Part shown: positions 43,846-53,641 of the stretch, piece after piece | Layout: each line of letters starts with the position of its first letter | How positions within the stretch are numbered: the stretch's first letter is position 1 | Made by a program: the position numbers and the translations under genes | The notes under the pieces: model-generated | Database searches by the model: none | Seen by the model: the letters and a program-made list of their open reading frames with translations, nothing else | Told to the model about the DNA's origin: nothing | DNA from: an uncultured Pelagibacteraceae bacterium | GTDB lineage: Bacteria; Pseudomonadota; Alphaproteobacteria; Pelagibacterales; Pelagibacteraceae | Reading direction: 5' to 3' | Assembly: GCA_902557935.1 (NCBI GenBank) | Contig: CACECJ010000002.1 | Location: 30,660 to 94,659, forward strand | Length of the DNA: 64,000 nucleotides

Positions 43846-45114
43846 ATGTTTTTAAAGAAAAATCTTTTTTCATTAGTGCAATTTTCGTTCTATTTAATCC
43901 CTCTTTCTCTAATAATTGGTAGTACAGTCATAAACTTTAATATTATTTTATTTTTGATTGTTGGATTCTTATATATTTTTTTAGGTAAAATAAAATTTAT
44001 ATTTAGCTTCAATAGTAAAATTTTATTATTATTTTTTATAATATTAATATTTTCATCTATTGTTAATATAAAAGTTATTGGATTTGAAAATTTTTTTAAA
44101 TCAATTTTTTTATTAAAGTTTTTCTTACTATATATTTTAATTGAAAATTTGGTATCCAACAAAAATTTAAATATTAAAAATTTTAGTAAAATAACTTTAT
44201 TTCTAGTAATTTTTGTCTCTTTAGATTTAATTCTCCAATTCTTTTATGGAAAAAATATATTTGGTTTAAGGCCTTGGGAAGGAAGAATTACGGGAGTATT
44301 TGGATCCGAAGCTATAGCTGGTGGTTTTATCCAAAAACTCTTTTTAATTTCATTAATTGGAATTTATTTATCGATGTATAAAAATAAACATTTAAAAAAA
44401 ATTTTTGGCCCTCTTTTAATAATAGTAATTCTTTTTGCATCTTTTATTGCCAGTAACAGAATGTCGTTTTTATTAATTATATTAACTCTAATTATGTTAA
44501 TTTTTTTTATAAAAGAATATAGAAAAAAAATTCTTATTCCAATTCTATTTTTAGTTCCCGTATATATTTATCTTTACGATCAAAACGATGATTTAAAAAA
44601 AAAATTTGATGGATTAAAGAATAAAGTTATTAATTTATCAAATCACGCTTTTGAAATATTTGACGATGAAAATCAAAATAAAGAGGTTCTTAGAACTAAT
44701 CACGGAAAAATATATTTCACTGCCATTCAATCTTTTAAAGAAAATAAAATTCTTGGCAGTGGCCTCAAATCATTTAGAAATAAATGCAGTAAATTTGAAA
44801 ATTTAAATGAAAATTTTAAATGTTCAACTCATCCCCACAATTATCATTTAGAAATTTTGCATGATGCAGGATTATTAGGATTGTTTGCTTTGTCTATTTT
44901 TTCATTTGCAATCATATATACAATTTATAAAAATTTTAGACAAAAAAATTTAATTTATGAAGATAAGCTAATCATATCTCTATTATTGTTGAACTTGTTA
45001 ATTGAAATTTTTCCAATTAAATCTACAGGTAGCATCTTTAGTACTTGGACTGGAACGATTTTTTGGTTATCAATTGCCTTGGTAAATTATGGATCTAGAA
45101 AAAAAGATTATTAA
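43846..45114 (+). CDS. O-antigen ligase/polymerase-like membrane protein
   Basis: Multi-TM with Wzy_C-like loop: GRITGVFGSEAIAGGFIQK, ILGSGLKSFRNKCSKF...STHPHNYHLEILHDAGLLGL. Confidence 0.85.
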   Translation: MFLKKNLFSLVQFSFYLIPLSLIIGSTVINFNIILFLIVGFLYIFLGKIKFIFSFNSKILLLFFIILIFSSIVNIKVIGFENFFKSIFLLKFFLLYILIENLVSNKNLNIKNFSKITLFLVIFVSLDLILQFFYGKNIFGLRPWEGRITGVFGSEAIAGGFIQKLFLISLIGIYLSMYKNKHLKKIFGPLLIIVILFASFIASNRMSFLLIILTLIMLIFFIKEYRKKILIPILFLVPVYIYLYDQNDDLKKKFDGLKNKVINLSNHAFEIFDDENQNKEVLRTNHGKIYFTAIQSFKENKILGSGLKSFRNKCSKFENLNENFKCSTHPHNYHLEILHDAGLLGLFALSIFSFAIIYTIYKNFRQKNLIYEDKLIISLLLLNLLIEIFPIKSTGSIFSTWTGTIFWLSIALVNYGSRKKDY

Positions 45115-47218
45115 TAGAAATCAACTTACATTAAATATTTTTGTCTTTATAAACATATCCATTTTCCTTGGAATCTTTTTTGTAGGCCCCGATAATTATT
45201 GGTTTGATAATACCAAATGGTTATATGAATCAACTGATCTAACAAATTCTCAACTAAGCTGGGAATATTTTAAAAATGACGAATGGCGTTTCCCTTTTGG
45301 TAAAAATCCTAATTACGGACTAGAGGTCTCTAACTCAATAGTCTATACGGACAATATTCCTATTCTAGCTTTATTTTTTAAAATATTTGATGGAATTATT
45401 TACAATAAATTTCAATACTTTAGTTTGTGGATTACTCTAACCTTTTTTTTTCAACTTTTTTTTTCATACTTGCTTTTAATTAGAGCAACTAAAAATAACT
45501 TATTTTCTTTTTTTGGTAGTTTTTTATTCCTGTTGTGCCCTTTTTTATTTTTTAGATTATCGCACCACTTTTCTTTAGGCGCACATTGGTTAATTTTATA
45601 TGCATTTTATACTGCATACTTTGTTCAAGAGAAACAAAAAGAGTTTCATTGGTACATAATATTTTTCTTAAGCACTCTTACACATTTTTATTTTACTATT
45701 ATGATGTTTGTGATCTATTCTTCATTTTTACTGGCAGAAATTATAAATAAAAATAACTTTTATAATATTTATAAAGTTATTTATAAATTATTATTTGTTT
45801 TGACGTTGATGTTTTTAGTAGGCTATTTTGAGTCTTCCCCAGTCAATTCAATATCCAGAGGTTATGGGGAATTTAAGTTAGACCTATTTGGATTTTTTGA
45901 TCCAAAACTGGGATCAGGGAACTCATGGTCAATTTTTCTACCAGATATTGAAGGTACACATTTGGAGGGTTTTAATTATATAGGTTTGGGACTAATTATT
46001 TTATTTATTCTCGCTCTATTTTCGTTGATTAAAAATAATTTTAATAAAGTTGAAATTTCTAATCTATTTAAAATACAAAATCTTTATATATTAATATTTT
46101 TCATTTGGTCTATAACAACAAATCCTTCTGTCATGGGTAAGGAAATATTGAAAATAAATCTTCACGATTATATTTTTGGAATGCTAAGTATATTTGGAGC
46201 CACAGGAAGGTTTGCTTGGCCAGTCATTTATATACTAATTTTTGCATCGTTAGTTACTATTTTCAGAAAATTTAAAGTCGCTCACGCCATGTACATAATT
46301 GGATCAATACTTTTTATTCAAATTGCTGATACGGGTGCTGCAATTAAAATAAATTCTTTTAAAAAACCCCAGCTTGAGAAAAAAGATCAAATATGGAATT
46401 TAATTGAGAAAGATTTTCAAAAAATTAAAACCACATACCTATTTAATAATTATGGCCCCGTTTATAGAGGAATGCGAAGTGTTTTAGGAAGTATGAACAA
46501 TATTAAAACTAATATAATTTTAAATGCAGGGATGGATAGAGTGAAAGCTGCTAAAACTAGATATGATTTTTATGAAAAGATTACTAAAAAAAATTTAGAT
46601 GCTGACACAGCTTACATTGTTGATAACAAAGGACATTTAATTAATTTAAAAAGAAACTTTATAAACCAAAATGTTGGTTTTTTCTACAGAGATGATCTTT
46701 GGATTATGCTTCCAAATAAAAAAGACTTAATGAATAAATCAGATAAAAAAAAAATTGATCAAATTAGTTTTTTTAAAGTAGATATAAATAAAAAAAATAT
46801 GGTTAAATTTAAAAAAGAATATTTAGGTTTAGGATGGACACATAATTTTTTTGAGGAATACGGAGCTTGGACAGAAGGAAAGCAAGCTTTTTTGTTAATA
46901 AGTTTAAACAAGTCTCAAACTAAATTTCAAAATAAATTAAAACTTGCCTTAGATATAACTCCTTTCAATTTAAATAAAAATGAGAATTATGCGCTAAATA
47001 TTTATATTAATAACAATCAGGAGAGGCAAATAAATTTTTATAACAATAAAGACTCTCAAATAGTTCATGTTGATTTAGACAAAAATTTATTAGAACAAGA
47101 TTTATTAATAAAATTTGAACTAACTGGTTTAATATCTCCTTATAAATTACGTAAAAGTCCAGATGCTAGAGAATTAGGGATTCTATTAAAATCTTTCGAG
47201 GTAAAAGAAATTAAATGA
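45089..47218 (+). CDS. Large membrane protein, DUF6311/GT-C-like
   Basis: W.FPFGKNPNYGLEVSNSIVYTDNIPILALFFKIF, many TM segments, C-terminal soluble domain. Confidence 0.65.
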   Translation: MDLEKKIINRNQLTLNIFVFINISIFLGIFFVGPDNYWFDNTKWLYESTDLTNSQLSWEYFKNDEWRFPFGKNPNYGLEVSNSIVYTDNIPILALFFKIFDGIIYNKFQYFSLWITLTFFFQLFFSYLLLIRATKNNLFSFFGSFLFLLCPFLFFRLSHHFSLGAHWLILYAFYTAYFVQEKQKEFHWYIIFFLSTLTHFYFTIMMFVIYSSFLLAEIINKNNFYNIYKVIYKLLFVLTLMFLVGYFESSPVNSISRGYGEFKLDLFGFFDPKLGSGNSWSIFLPDIEGTHLEGFNYIGLGLIILFILALFSLIKNNFNKVEISNLFKIQNLYILIFFIWSITTNPSVMGKEILKINLHDYIFGMLSIFGATGRFAWPVIYILIFASLVTIFRKFKVAHAMYIIGSILFIQIADTGAAIKINSFKKPQLEKKDQIWNLIEKDFQKIKTTYLFNNYGPVYRGMRSVLGSMNNIKTNIILNAGMDRVKAAKTRYDFYEKITKKNLDADTAYIVDNKGHLINLKRNFINQNVGFFYRDDLWIMLPNKKDLMNKSDKKKIDQISFFKVDINKKNMVKFKKEYLGLGWTHNFFEEYGAWTEGKQAFLLISLNKSQTKFQNKLKLALDITPFNLNKNENYALNIYINNNQERQINFYNNKDSQIVHVDLDKNLLEQDLLIKFELTGLISPYKLRKSPDARELGILLKSFEVKEIK

Positions 47219-47949
47219 TATCTATTTCAATAATAATTCCTTGTTATAATGATGAAAAAATTATTGAAAAAAAACTAATCTTATTGGTTAAAAAATTAAA
47301 GTCTATTAAAGCCAAATTTGAAATTCTAGCTATAGATGACGGGAGTAAAGACAAAACCTTTGTAAAACTTAATAAAATTAAACAGAATTATAAAAATGTT
47401 AAAATTTATTATAATAAGAGAAATATGGGAAAATCATACTCAATTAGAAAGGGCTTAAAAAAATCAAAATATAATTATGTGATATTAACTGACAGTGATT
47501 TACCTTATTTTTATGTATTTTCAAAAATTGTTAAGTATTTTAAAAAAGATTACGATTTTGTATTTGTTAACAGAAGGCATAAAAAAAGTTCAATACAGAA
47601 AAAAGATTTATCTTTTTATCAAAAAACAAGATACTTAGCAGGTTATATTGTAAGTTTAATAATTAGATCATTACTTAACTTAAATATAGATGGAGGAGAT
47701 ACACAATCAGGGCTTAAAGGATTTAAGAAAATTAAAAATTTTGAAGATTATGAATTTATATCTTTTAAATTTTTCTTAGATCTTGAAATATTTTATTTAT
47801 ATCGAAAACTTAATAAAAAATTTTTTTCTATCCCTGTTAAATATGATATTGATGAAAATTCATCTATTCAAATCTTTTCGGTTAAAAATTTTGCAATATT
47901 AAGTGAGCTTACAAAGGTTATTTTAAAATTAAAATCTCAAAGATACTAA
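47215..47949 (+). CDS. Glycosyltransferase family 2 (DPM1/DPG synthase-like)
   Basis: ISIIIPCYNDEKIIEKKL, ILAIDDGSKDKT, NMGKSYSIRKGL, DGGDTQSGLKGF. Confidence 0.9.
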   Translation: MISISIIIPCYNDEKIIEKKLILLVKKLKSIKAKFEILAIDDGSKDKTFVKLNKIKQNYKNVKIYYNKRNMGKSYSIRKGLKKSKYNYVILTDSDLPYFYVFSKIVKYFKKDYDFVFVNRRHKKSSIQKKDLSFYQKTRYLAGYIVSLIIRSLLNLNIDGGDTQSGLKGFKKIKNFEDYEFISFKFFLDLEIFYLYRKLNKKFFSIPVKYDIDENSSIQIFSVKNFAILSELTKVILKLKSQRY

Positions 47950-48641
47950 GAACATTCTATAACACAGTAAAAAGATAAATTTTTTACAGGTAAAATAAAC
48001 GGGCTTCTTAAAAATTTCTTTATCTTAAAATAATGGCTTAGTACAATTAAAATTTCATTTAGTGAATTAAGATGTTCATGACTCATTATTTTTGAATAAT
48101 CTAAACCATATTTTGCTCTAAAACCTAAACCTGTCGTTAGTTTCCATCCTAATTTAAAGGCCAGCTCACCTTCACAAGGAATTGCAATTTGTAAAGTGCC
48201 ATTTTTTTTTAAAAGTTCTCTGCATTTTTCCGTAATTCGAGGCAAATCTTCTAAGTGTTCAAAAGTCATTATTGAAATTATCCGATCGTATTTTTTATTC
48301 TTAATTTCAAATAAAGATTCATAGAAATTATTAATTTTTTTAATTTCAATGCTATCTTGGTAAAGATTTTTAAATGGCTCAACTATGTCATATACTGAGT
48401 AATTTTTTTCGTGCTTTAAATGATTTAAAGTTCCAGCACCTATTTCAAGAATTTCTTCATTATGAATTTGTTTATTTGAAATCACTTTGTGAGCCCAACT
48501 TTCCATATAACTACTTAAGAAATTAAAAAACCCTTTGCCTTCCCTATTGTCTTTGTAGTGGCGCTCGTAAATACTCATATATTGTTCTGTAAGCCTAGGT
48601 CTTTTTTTTGGAAATCTTTTTTTTATCTCTAGAAAATCCAT
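47946..48641 (-). CDS. Class I SAM-dependent methyltransferase
   Basis: EEILEIGAGTLNHLKH, IISIMTFEHLEDLPRITEKCRELLKKNGTLQIAIP. Confidence 0.85.
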   Translation of the reverse strand: MDFLEIKKRFPKKRPRLTEQYMSIYERHYKDNREGKGFFNFLSSYMESWAHKVISNKQIHNEEILEIGAGTLNHLKHEKNYSVYDIVEPFKNLYQDSIEIKKINNFYESLFEIKNKKYDRIISIMTFEHLEDLPRITEKCRELLKKNGTLQIAIPCEGELAFKLGWKLTTGLGFRAKYGLDYSKIMSHEHLNSLNEILIVLSHYFKIKKFLRSPFILPVKNLSFYCVIECS

Positions 48642-48643
48642 AA

Positions 48644-49690
48644 TTAAATATAAAATTTTATTAGTTCATCTAAAATTTTTTTTGATGTATAAATTTGTTT
48701 CCATTTCGGATAATGTTTTTTAAATTTTCTAAGATCTGATACGTACCAAATGTGATCTCCTGTTCTGTTTTGTTTAACAAACTTTTTCTTAATCTTAATT
48801 TTACAAACTTTTTCAATGTAATCTAAAGCTTCTAAAATTGAACAATTTGATTTACTACCTCCTCCTATATTATAAATTTCACCTTTTTTAGGTTTTTTAA
48901 AAAATTCCCAAAAACTATTTATTAAGTCCAGACTATGAATGTTGTCTCTAACTTGTTTTCCTTTGTAGCCTAAAATACTATATTTCTTGTTTTCAATCGA
49001 TGACTTTACTAGATATGATAAAAAACCATGTAGCTTTGTTCCAGCATGTGCTGGTCCAGTAATACAACCTGCTCTAAAACAAGCGCAGTTGAGTCCAATA
49101 TTTTTACCGTATTCTTGTACGATAAGATCTGCATAGGTTTTTGAAACACCAAAAAAACTATGAATATTATTATCAATTGACATATTTTCATTAATACCTT
49201 TTGAAAAATTATTATTAGAACTAATTTCCCATCGGGTTTTTTTTTCAATAAATTTAAGTTTGTTAGGGTTATCTCCGTAAACCTTATTTGTTGACATAAA
49301 TATAAAAACTGCTCTTGGACAATAGTGATGAGTATTTTCCAATAAATTAAGCGTTGATTTAGCATTAATGTCGAAATCTATCATTGGATAATTTTTAGCC
49401 CAATCATGTGATGGTTGAGCTGCTGCGTGTATGATAAGTTTTATTTTTTTATTATATTTTTTAAAAATTCTTTTTATAGAGTTTTTATCTCTTATATCAT
49501 AATTATAGTGATGATATTTCTTTATTTTTTTTAAATTTTTTTTAATTGATGTGGTATCTCCCTCATTTCCAAAGAAAAATTTTCTTCGATTATTATCAAT
49601 ACCAATTACCCTATAACCCTTTAAAGCAAAAAATTTAACTGATTCAGACCCAACTAGACCACATGATCCAGTTACTAAAACTATAGACAT
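48644..49690 (-). CDS. NAD-dependent nucleotide-sugar epimerase (CDP-paratose 2-epimerase-like)
   Basis: VLVTGSCGLVGSESVKFFALKGYRVIGIDNNRRKFFFGNEGDT, HAAAQPSHDWA, FISTNKVYGDNPN-like pattern. Confidence 0.8.
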   Translation of the reverse strand: MSIVLVTGSCGLVGSESVKFFALKGYRVIGIDNNRRKFFFGNEGDTTSIKKNLKKIKKYHHYNYDIRDKNSIKRIFKKYNKKIKLIIHAAAQPSHDWAKNYPMIDFDINAKSTLNLLENTHHYCPRAVFIFMSTNKVYGDNPNKLKFIEKKTRWEISSNNNFSKGINENMSIDNNIHSFFGVSKTYADLIVQEYGKNIGLNCACFRAGCITGPAHAGTKLHGFLSYLVKSSIENKKYSILGYKGKQVRDNIHSLDLINSFWEFFKKPKKGEIYNIGGGSKSNCSILEALDYIEKVCKIKIKKKFVKQNRTGDHIWYVSDLRKFKKHYPKWKQIYTSKKILDELIKFYI

Positions 49691-50709
49691 TAAAAATACT
49701 TCTCCATTATTTTTTTATTATTAATTAACCATTTGTATATATCTCTAATTATATCATTAGAGCTTAGTTTGGGTTTCCAATTATAATATTTCCTAACTTT
49801 AAAATTATTAGAAACAAAATAAGGTACATCAAATAATGATGTGTGTTTTTCTTTGAAAATTTTTAATTTATTTTTTGAAATTTTTTGACATTTTTTCGTT
49901 AAATCTCTTAAACTTATTGTATTTTTTAAACCCCCGCCTATATCAAATGTTAAGTTAGAGATAGATTTAATTTTTCTAATTTGTTTATAAATGATTTCAC
50001 AGACATCATTTATATGAATTACATCCCTTAATTGATTACCATATCCCCCGTATCCTTTGTATGATAATTTTTTTTTGTTAATATGCCTAGCTACCCATAA
50101 TGAAATAAAACCTTGATCTACTTTTCCGAATTGCCAAGGTCCGCTTATTACTCCAAACCTATTAATTATATATTTAAAATTATACATATAACTATATTCC
50201 TTTATAAGCATTTCTGAACTTAATTTTGTAAATCCATAAAGTGATATTGGGGAGTCGTTGCTAAATGTTTCATCTATTTTGATTTTCGGCAAAATTTTTT
50301 TTTTTTTATTTTTTATCAAAGAATTAAGTTTTTTTATCGAATAAACTCTACTTGATGATAAAAATATTACGTTGGATTTCTCTTTTTTAATTTTTTCTAA
50401 TAAGTTAAAAGTTCCAACTAAATTAGTATAAAAAACTTTTTTTGGGATTTTCTTAGAGTCTTCTATCGCTGTTTCAGCACAACAATCAATTATAAGATCA
50501 AATCTAGGAAGAGATGAAAGGTTATTATTCGATATATCAAGCTTATAATTTTTAATCCCAAAAGAATGTAGTCTTTTCATATTAATTTTTGAGCCATCTC
50601 TATGTAAGTTATCTAAACTATAGATTTTATATTTTGAGGATTTTTTTGTTAAATAGATCGCCAAATTTGATCCAACAAAGCCGCAACCACCAGTAATTAA
50701 TATTTTCAT
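49690..50709 (-). CDS. NAD-dependent epimerase/dehydratase
   Basis: ILITGGCGFVGSNLAIYLTKK, LIDCCAETAIEDSKK, YGFTKLSSEMLIKEYSYMY. Confidence 0.85.
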   Translation of the reverse strand: MKILITGGCGFVGSNLAIYLTKKSSKYKIYSLDNLHRDGSKINMKRLHSFGIKNYKLDISNNNLSSLPRFDLIIDCCAETAIEDSKKIPKKVFYTNLVGTFNLLEKIKKEKSNVIFLSSSRVYSIKKLNSLIKNKKKKILPKIKIDETFSNDSPISLYGFTKLSSEMLIKEYSYMYNFKYIINRFGVISGPWQFGKVDQGFISLWVARHINKKKLSYKGYGGYGNQLRDVIHINDVCEIIYKQIRKIKSISNLTFDIGGGLKNTISLRDLTKKCQKISKNKLKIFKEKHTSLFDVPYFVSNNFKVRKYYNWKPKLSSNDIIRDIYKWLINNKKIMEKYF

Positions 50710-50756
50710 AAAAATAGATATATATATCGATAATGTGTATATAATATTAAGCTAAG

Positions 50757-51464
50757 ATGTTATCAATAATAATACCTCTCAAAAATGAGGAAGAAGCAAT
50801 AAAATCGACTGTTGAAAAAATTATCTATCAATTACATAACATAAAATACGAAATTATTCTTATTGATGATTTTAGTGAAGATCGGACATCTGCAATCGCT
50901 GAAAAGTATTCAAAAGAAAATACTAGCATAAAGTTTTTTAAAAATGAAAAAAAGGGTTTGGGTCCATTAATAAATTTAGGAGTAGAGAAATCTTCTGGAA
51001 GTTATATAGCTATTATGATGGCGGATCTCTCTGATGATATTGAGGATCTTAAAAAATATTACGAAATAATAAATGAATCAAATTACGACGCAATCTTGGG
51101 AACAAGATTTTCAAATTACTCAAAATTAGAAAACTATCCTTTAACAAAGCTTATTTTGAATAGATTGTTTAATTATTTTGTAAAGGTAATTTTCCTAAGC
51201 GACTATAATGATTTCACAAATGCTTTTAAAATTTACAAAAAAACGACTTTAATCAAACTTAGACCATTTGTGTCGGAAAGCTTCAATATATTTTTAGAGC
51301 TGCCATTAAAAGTAATTTCGAGAAAATATGAATATAAGATAATACCAATCAATTGGAAAAATAGAAAAGATGGCAAATCAAAATTTAAAATTAAGGAGCT
51401 GGGAGCAAAATATATTTTTACATTAATCTATTGTTTTGCTGAAAAAATACTACTTAAAAAGTAA
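50757..51464 (+). CDS. Glycosyltransferase family 2
   Basis: LSIIIPLKNEEEAIKSTVEKII, IILIDDFSEDRTSAIAEKYSKE. Confidence 0.9.
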   Translation: MLSIIIPLKNEEEAIKSTVEKIIYQLHNIKYEIILIDDFSEDRTSAIAEKYSKENTSIKFFKNEKKGLGPLINLGVEKSSGSYIAIMMADLSDDIEDLKKYYEIINESNYDAILGTRFSNYSKLENYPLTKLILNRLFNYFVKVIFLSDYNDFTNAFKIYKKTTLIKLRPFVSESFNIFLELPLKVISRKYEYKIIPINWKNRKDGKSKFKIKELGAKYIFTLIYCFAEKILLKK

Positions 51465-51474
51465 GAAAAAATTT

Positions 51475-52809
51475 TTAAAATATAAAATATCTGTAGTAAA
51501 AACTTGTAAATAAAAATAAAAAAAAATAAGTGAATACAATAACAAAAGACGTGCTATTTTTTAAAGCTTGTATTTGGCTTTTTTTTAATTCGATAAGTGT
51601 AAAAAATAATATTAGGACTAATGGTTCAAAATATTCTTGAAAAATAAATTTCGGAAAGCAATAAATTAAAAGACTCAAAAATAAAATAATATTTCTTTTA
51701 TTCATTTGCATATATTCAAAAATGTATACAAAGCCAAAAGATGAAAAAAGAATAAAAATTATGTAATTTTTTTCAAATATTAAGTTATTTAACTTTAAAA
51801 AGAAGCCTCCGCCAAGTTTGGTCATAGTTAAAAATTCAAGAAAATTAAAATAATATAAGAAAAATAAAAATAAAAAAAATATCATAAAAATCATTAAAAT
51901 TTTGAAATCTATTAAATTTTTATTTTTTTTTAAAAGATAAATTTTTTCAATTATCTTAAAAGGTAGTAAATAGAAATAAAATATAGAAGCAAAAAATATC
52001 AAATTCTTTAAAACAAATCTTGGATGATGAAATTCGTAAATAAAATTAGTTTTTTCAAAACCCTCTCCCATAAAAAGTGATCCGCCCCAGAGGTAAAGTA
52101 AAGTAAATCCTGGAACTGAAAAAATTAGATAGTATAAACTTGAAATTTTTAAATGATTTAGTTTTTTACTAAATATAAAATATAGTGATAAGAAAATTGG
52201 GAAAAAAATTAGATAAGGCCTCGTATAAAGTGCTAAACTAGAAAATATACAAATAAAGAGAATATTCTTATGATGATTCTTAAAATTATCCTTTTCCATT
52301 TTTACAAAAAACTTGATTGCTATTAGTAAAAACAGCCACCCAAAGTTTTCTGTTAACCCCCAAAATGCAGATGATCTAAAAAAAGGTAAAATTAGAAAAA
52401 TGCTAGAATAAAGCATTGAGTCAATTTGTGAAATTTTAAATTTGAGTTTTAAAATTTGAGAAAAAATATAAACGTTTAGTATAGAAATAACTGTAATTGA
52501 AAACTGGAAAATAAATTGATTATAAGTAAACGGATTTAAATAAGCATTAATTATATGAAATAGTGGTAAGCTGCCTTCACCTATTTTTCCATAGTTTATT
52601 AAAGTATTTAAAAAGTCTTTTTTAAATGATTCTATTGCAGGCCAAGTAAATTTCTTAAAATCTAATTCAGCGCCACCAGCAATATTCTCTCTTAAATAAA
52701 AACCTAAAAAATATAAAATTAAAATAGAAATAAAAAATAATAATTTTATATAATAATTATTTTTATTTGTAATATTTTTAAAATTTTTAATACCTGACAA
52801 TTTTAACAT
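51475..52809 (-). CDS. Multi-TM membrane protein, possible GT-C type glycosyltransferase
   Basis: About ten hydrophobic segments, LRENIAGGAELDFKKFTWPAIESFK; no clear family motif. Confidence 0.55.
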   Translation of the reverse strand: MLKLSGIKNFKNITNKNNYYIKLLFFISILILYFLGFYLRENIAGGAELDFKKFTWPAIESFKKDFLNTLINYGKIGEGSLPLFHIINAYLNPFTYNQFIFQFSITVISILNVYIFSQILKLKFKISQIDSMLYSSIFLILPFFRSSAFWGLTENFGWLFLLIAIKFFVKMEKDNFKNHHKNILFICIFSSLALYTRPYLIFFPIFLSLYFIFSKKLNHLKISSLYYLIFSVPGFTLLYLWGGSLFMGEGFEKTNFIYEFHHPRFVLKNLIFFASIFYFYLLPFKIIEKIYLLKKNKNLIDFKILMIFMIFFLFLFFLYYFNFLEFLTMTKLGGGFFLKLNNLIFEKNYIIFILFSSFGFVYIFEYMQMNKRNIILFLSLLIYCFPKFIFQEYFEPLVLILFFTLIELKKSQIQALKNSTSFVIVFTYFFLFLFTSFYYRYFIF

Positions 52810-52863
52810 TTGTGATTTTTATTTTGTATTGCATATACCTTGGTGAAAGTATATGTAATTATC

Positions 52864-53640
52864 ATGAAAAAAAAGATTTTAATAATGGGTCTACCTGGTG
52901 CAGGAAAAACTTATTTAGCCGAAAGACTTGCTCCATTAATTAACGCCACCTGGCTTAACGCTGATAAAGTAAGGAAAGAGGTAAATGATTGGGACTTCAG
53001 TCCAGAAGGAAGACAGAGACAAGCTAAAAGAATGAAAGATTTAGCCGAAAAATCAATAGAAGAAGGAAGGCACGTGATAGCTGATTTTGTGTGTCCAACA
53101 GAAAAAACTAGAATAGATTTTAATGCGAATATAATAATCTGGATGGATACAATCGAAAAAGGTCGATTTGAAGATACTAATAAAATTTTCGTCCCTCCTA
53201 AAAAATTTAATTTTAGAATTAAAGAAAAGAATGGAGAAATATGGGCTATGAAAATTGCGGAGGAAATAGAAAAATATAAATGGGATAATAAAAAACCCAC
53301 CGCACAAATGCTAGGCAGATGGCAACCGTGGCATGAGGGCCATCAAAAATTATTTGACGAAATTGTAAAGAAAACAGGTCAAGTAAACATAATGGTGAGA
53401 GATGTACAAGGAGTTGGTGATAACCCGTTTGATTTTTCTACAGTTAAGAAAAATATAGAGAATGCATTATCAAGTTTTGGTGAGAGAGTAAAAATTACAT
53501 TGGTGCCAAACATAACTAACATTTGTTATGGAAGGGGTGTAGGATACAAAATTGAAGAGATAGTTCTAGAGGAAACAATACAAAAAATTTCAGCAACTGA
53601 GATTAGAAAAAAAATGAGGCAAGAAGGAAAATTAAAATAA
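52864..53640 (+). CDS. Two-domain protein: APS-kinase-like P-loop kinase plus HxGH-type nucleotidylyltransferase (NadM-like)
   Basis: GLPGAGKT Walker A, LNADKVRKEVNDWDFSPEGRQRQAKRM, VIADFVCPTEKTR; C-terminal GRWQPWHEGH, DNPFDFSTVKKNI, ISATEIRKKM. ATG at 52864 preferred over 52840. Confidence 0.8.
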   Translation: MKKKILIMGLPGAGKTYLAERLAPLINATWLNADKVRKEVNDWDFSPEGRQRQAKRMKDLAEKSIEEGRHVIADFVCPTEKTRIDFNANIIIWMDTIEKGRFEDTNKIFVPPKKFNFRIKEKNGEIWAMKIAEEIEKYKWDNKKPTAQMLGRWQPWHEGHQKLFDEIVKKTGQVNIMVRDVQGVGDNPFDFSTVKKNIENALSSFGERVKITLVPNITNICYGRGVGYKIEEIVLEETIQKISATEIRKKMRQEGKLK

Positions 53641-53641
53641 C

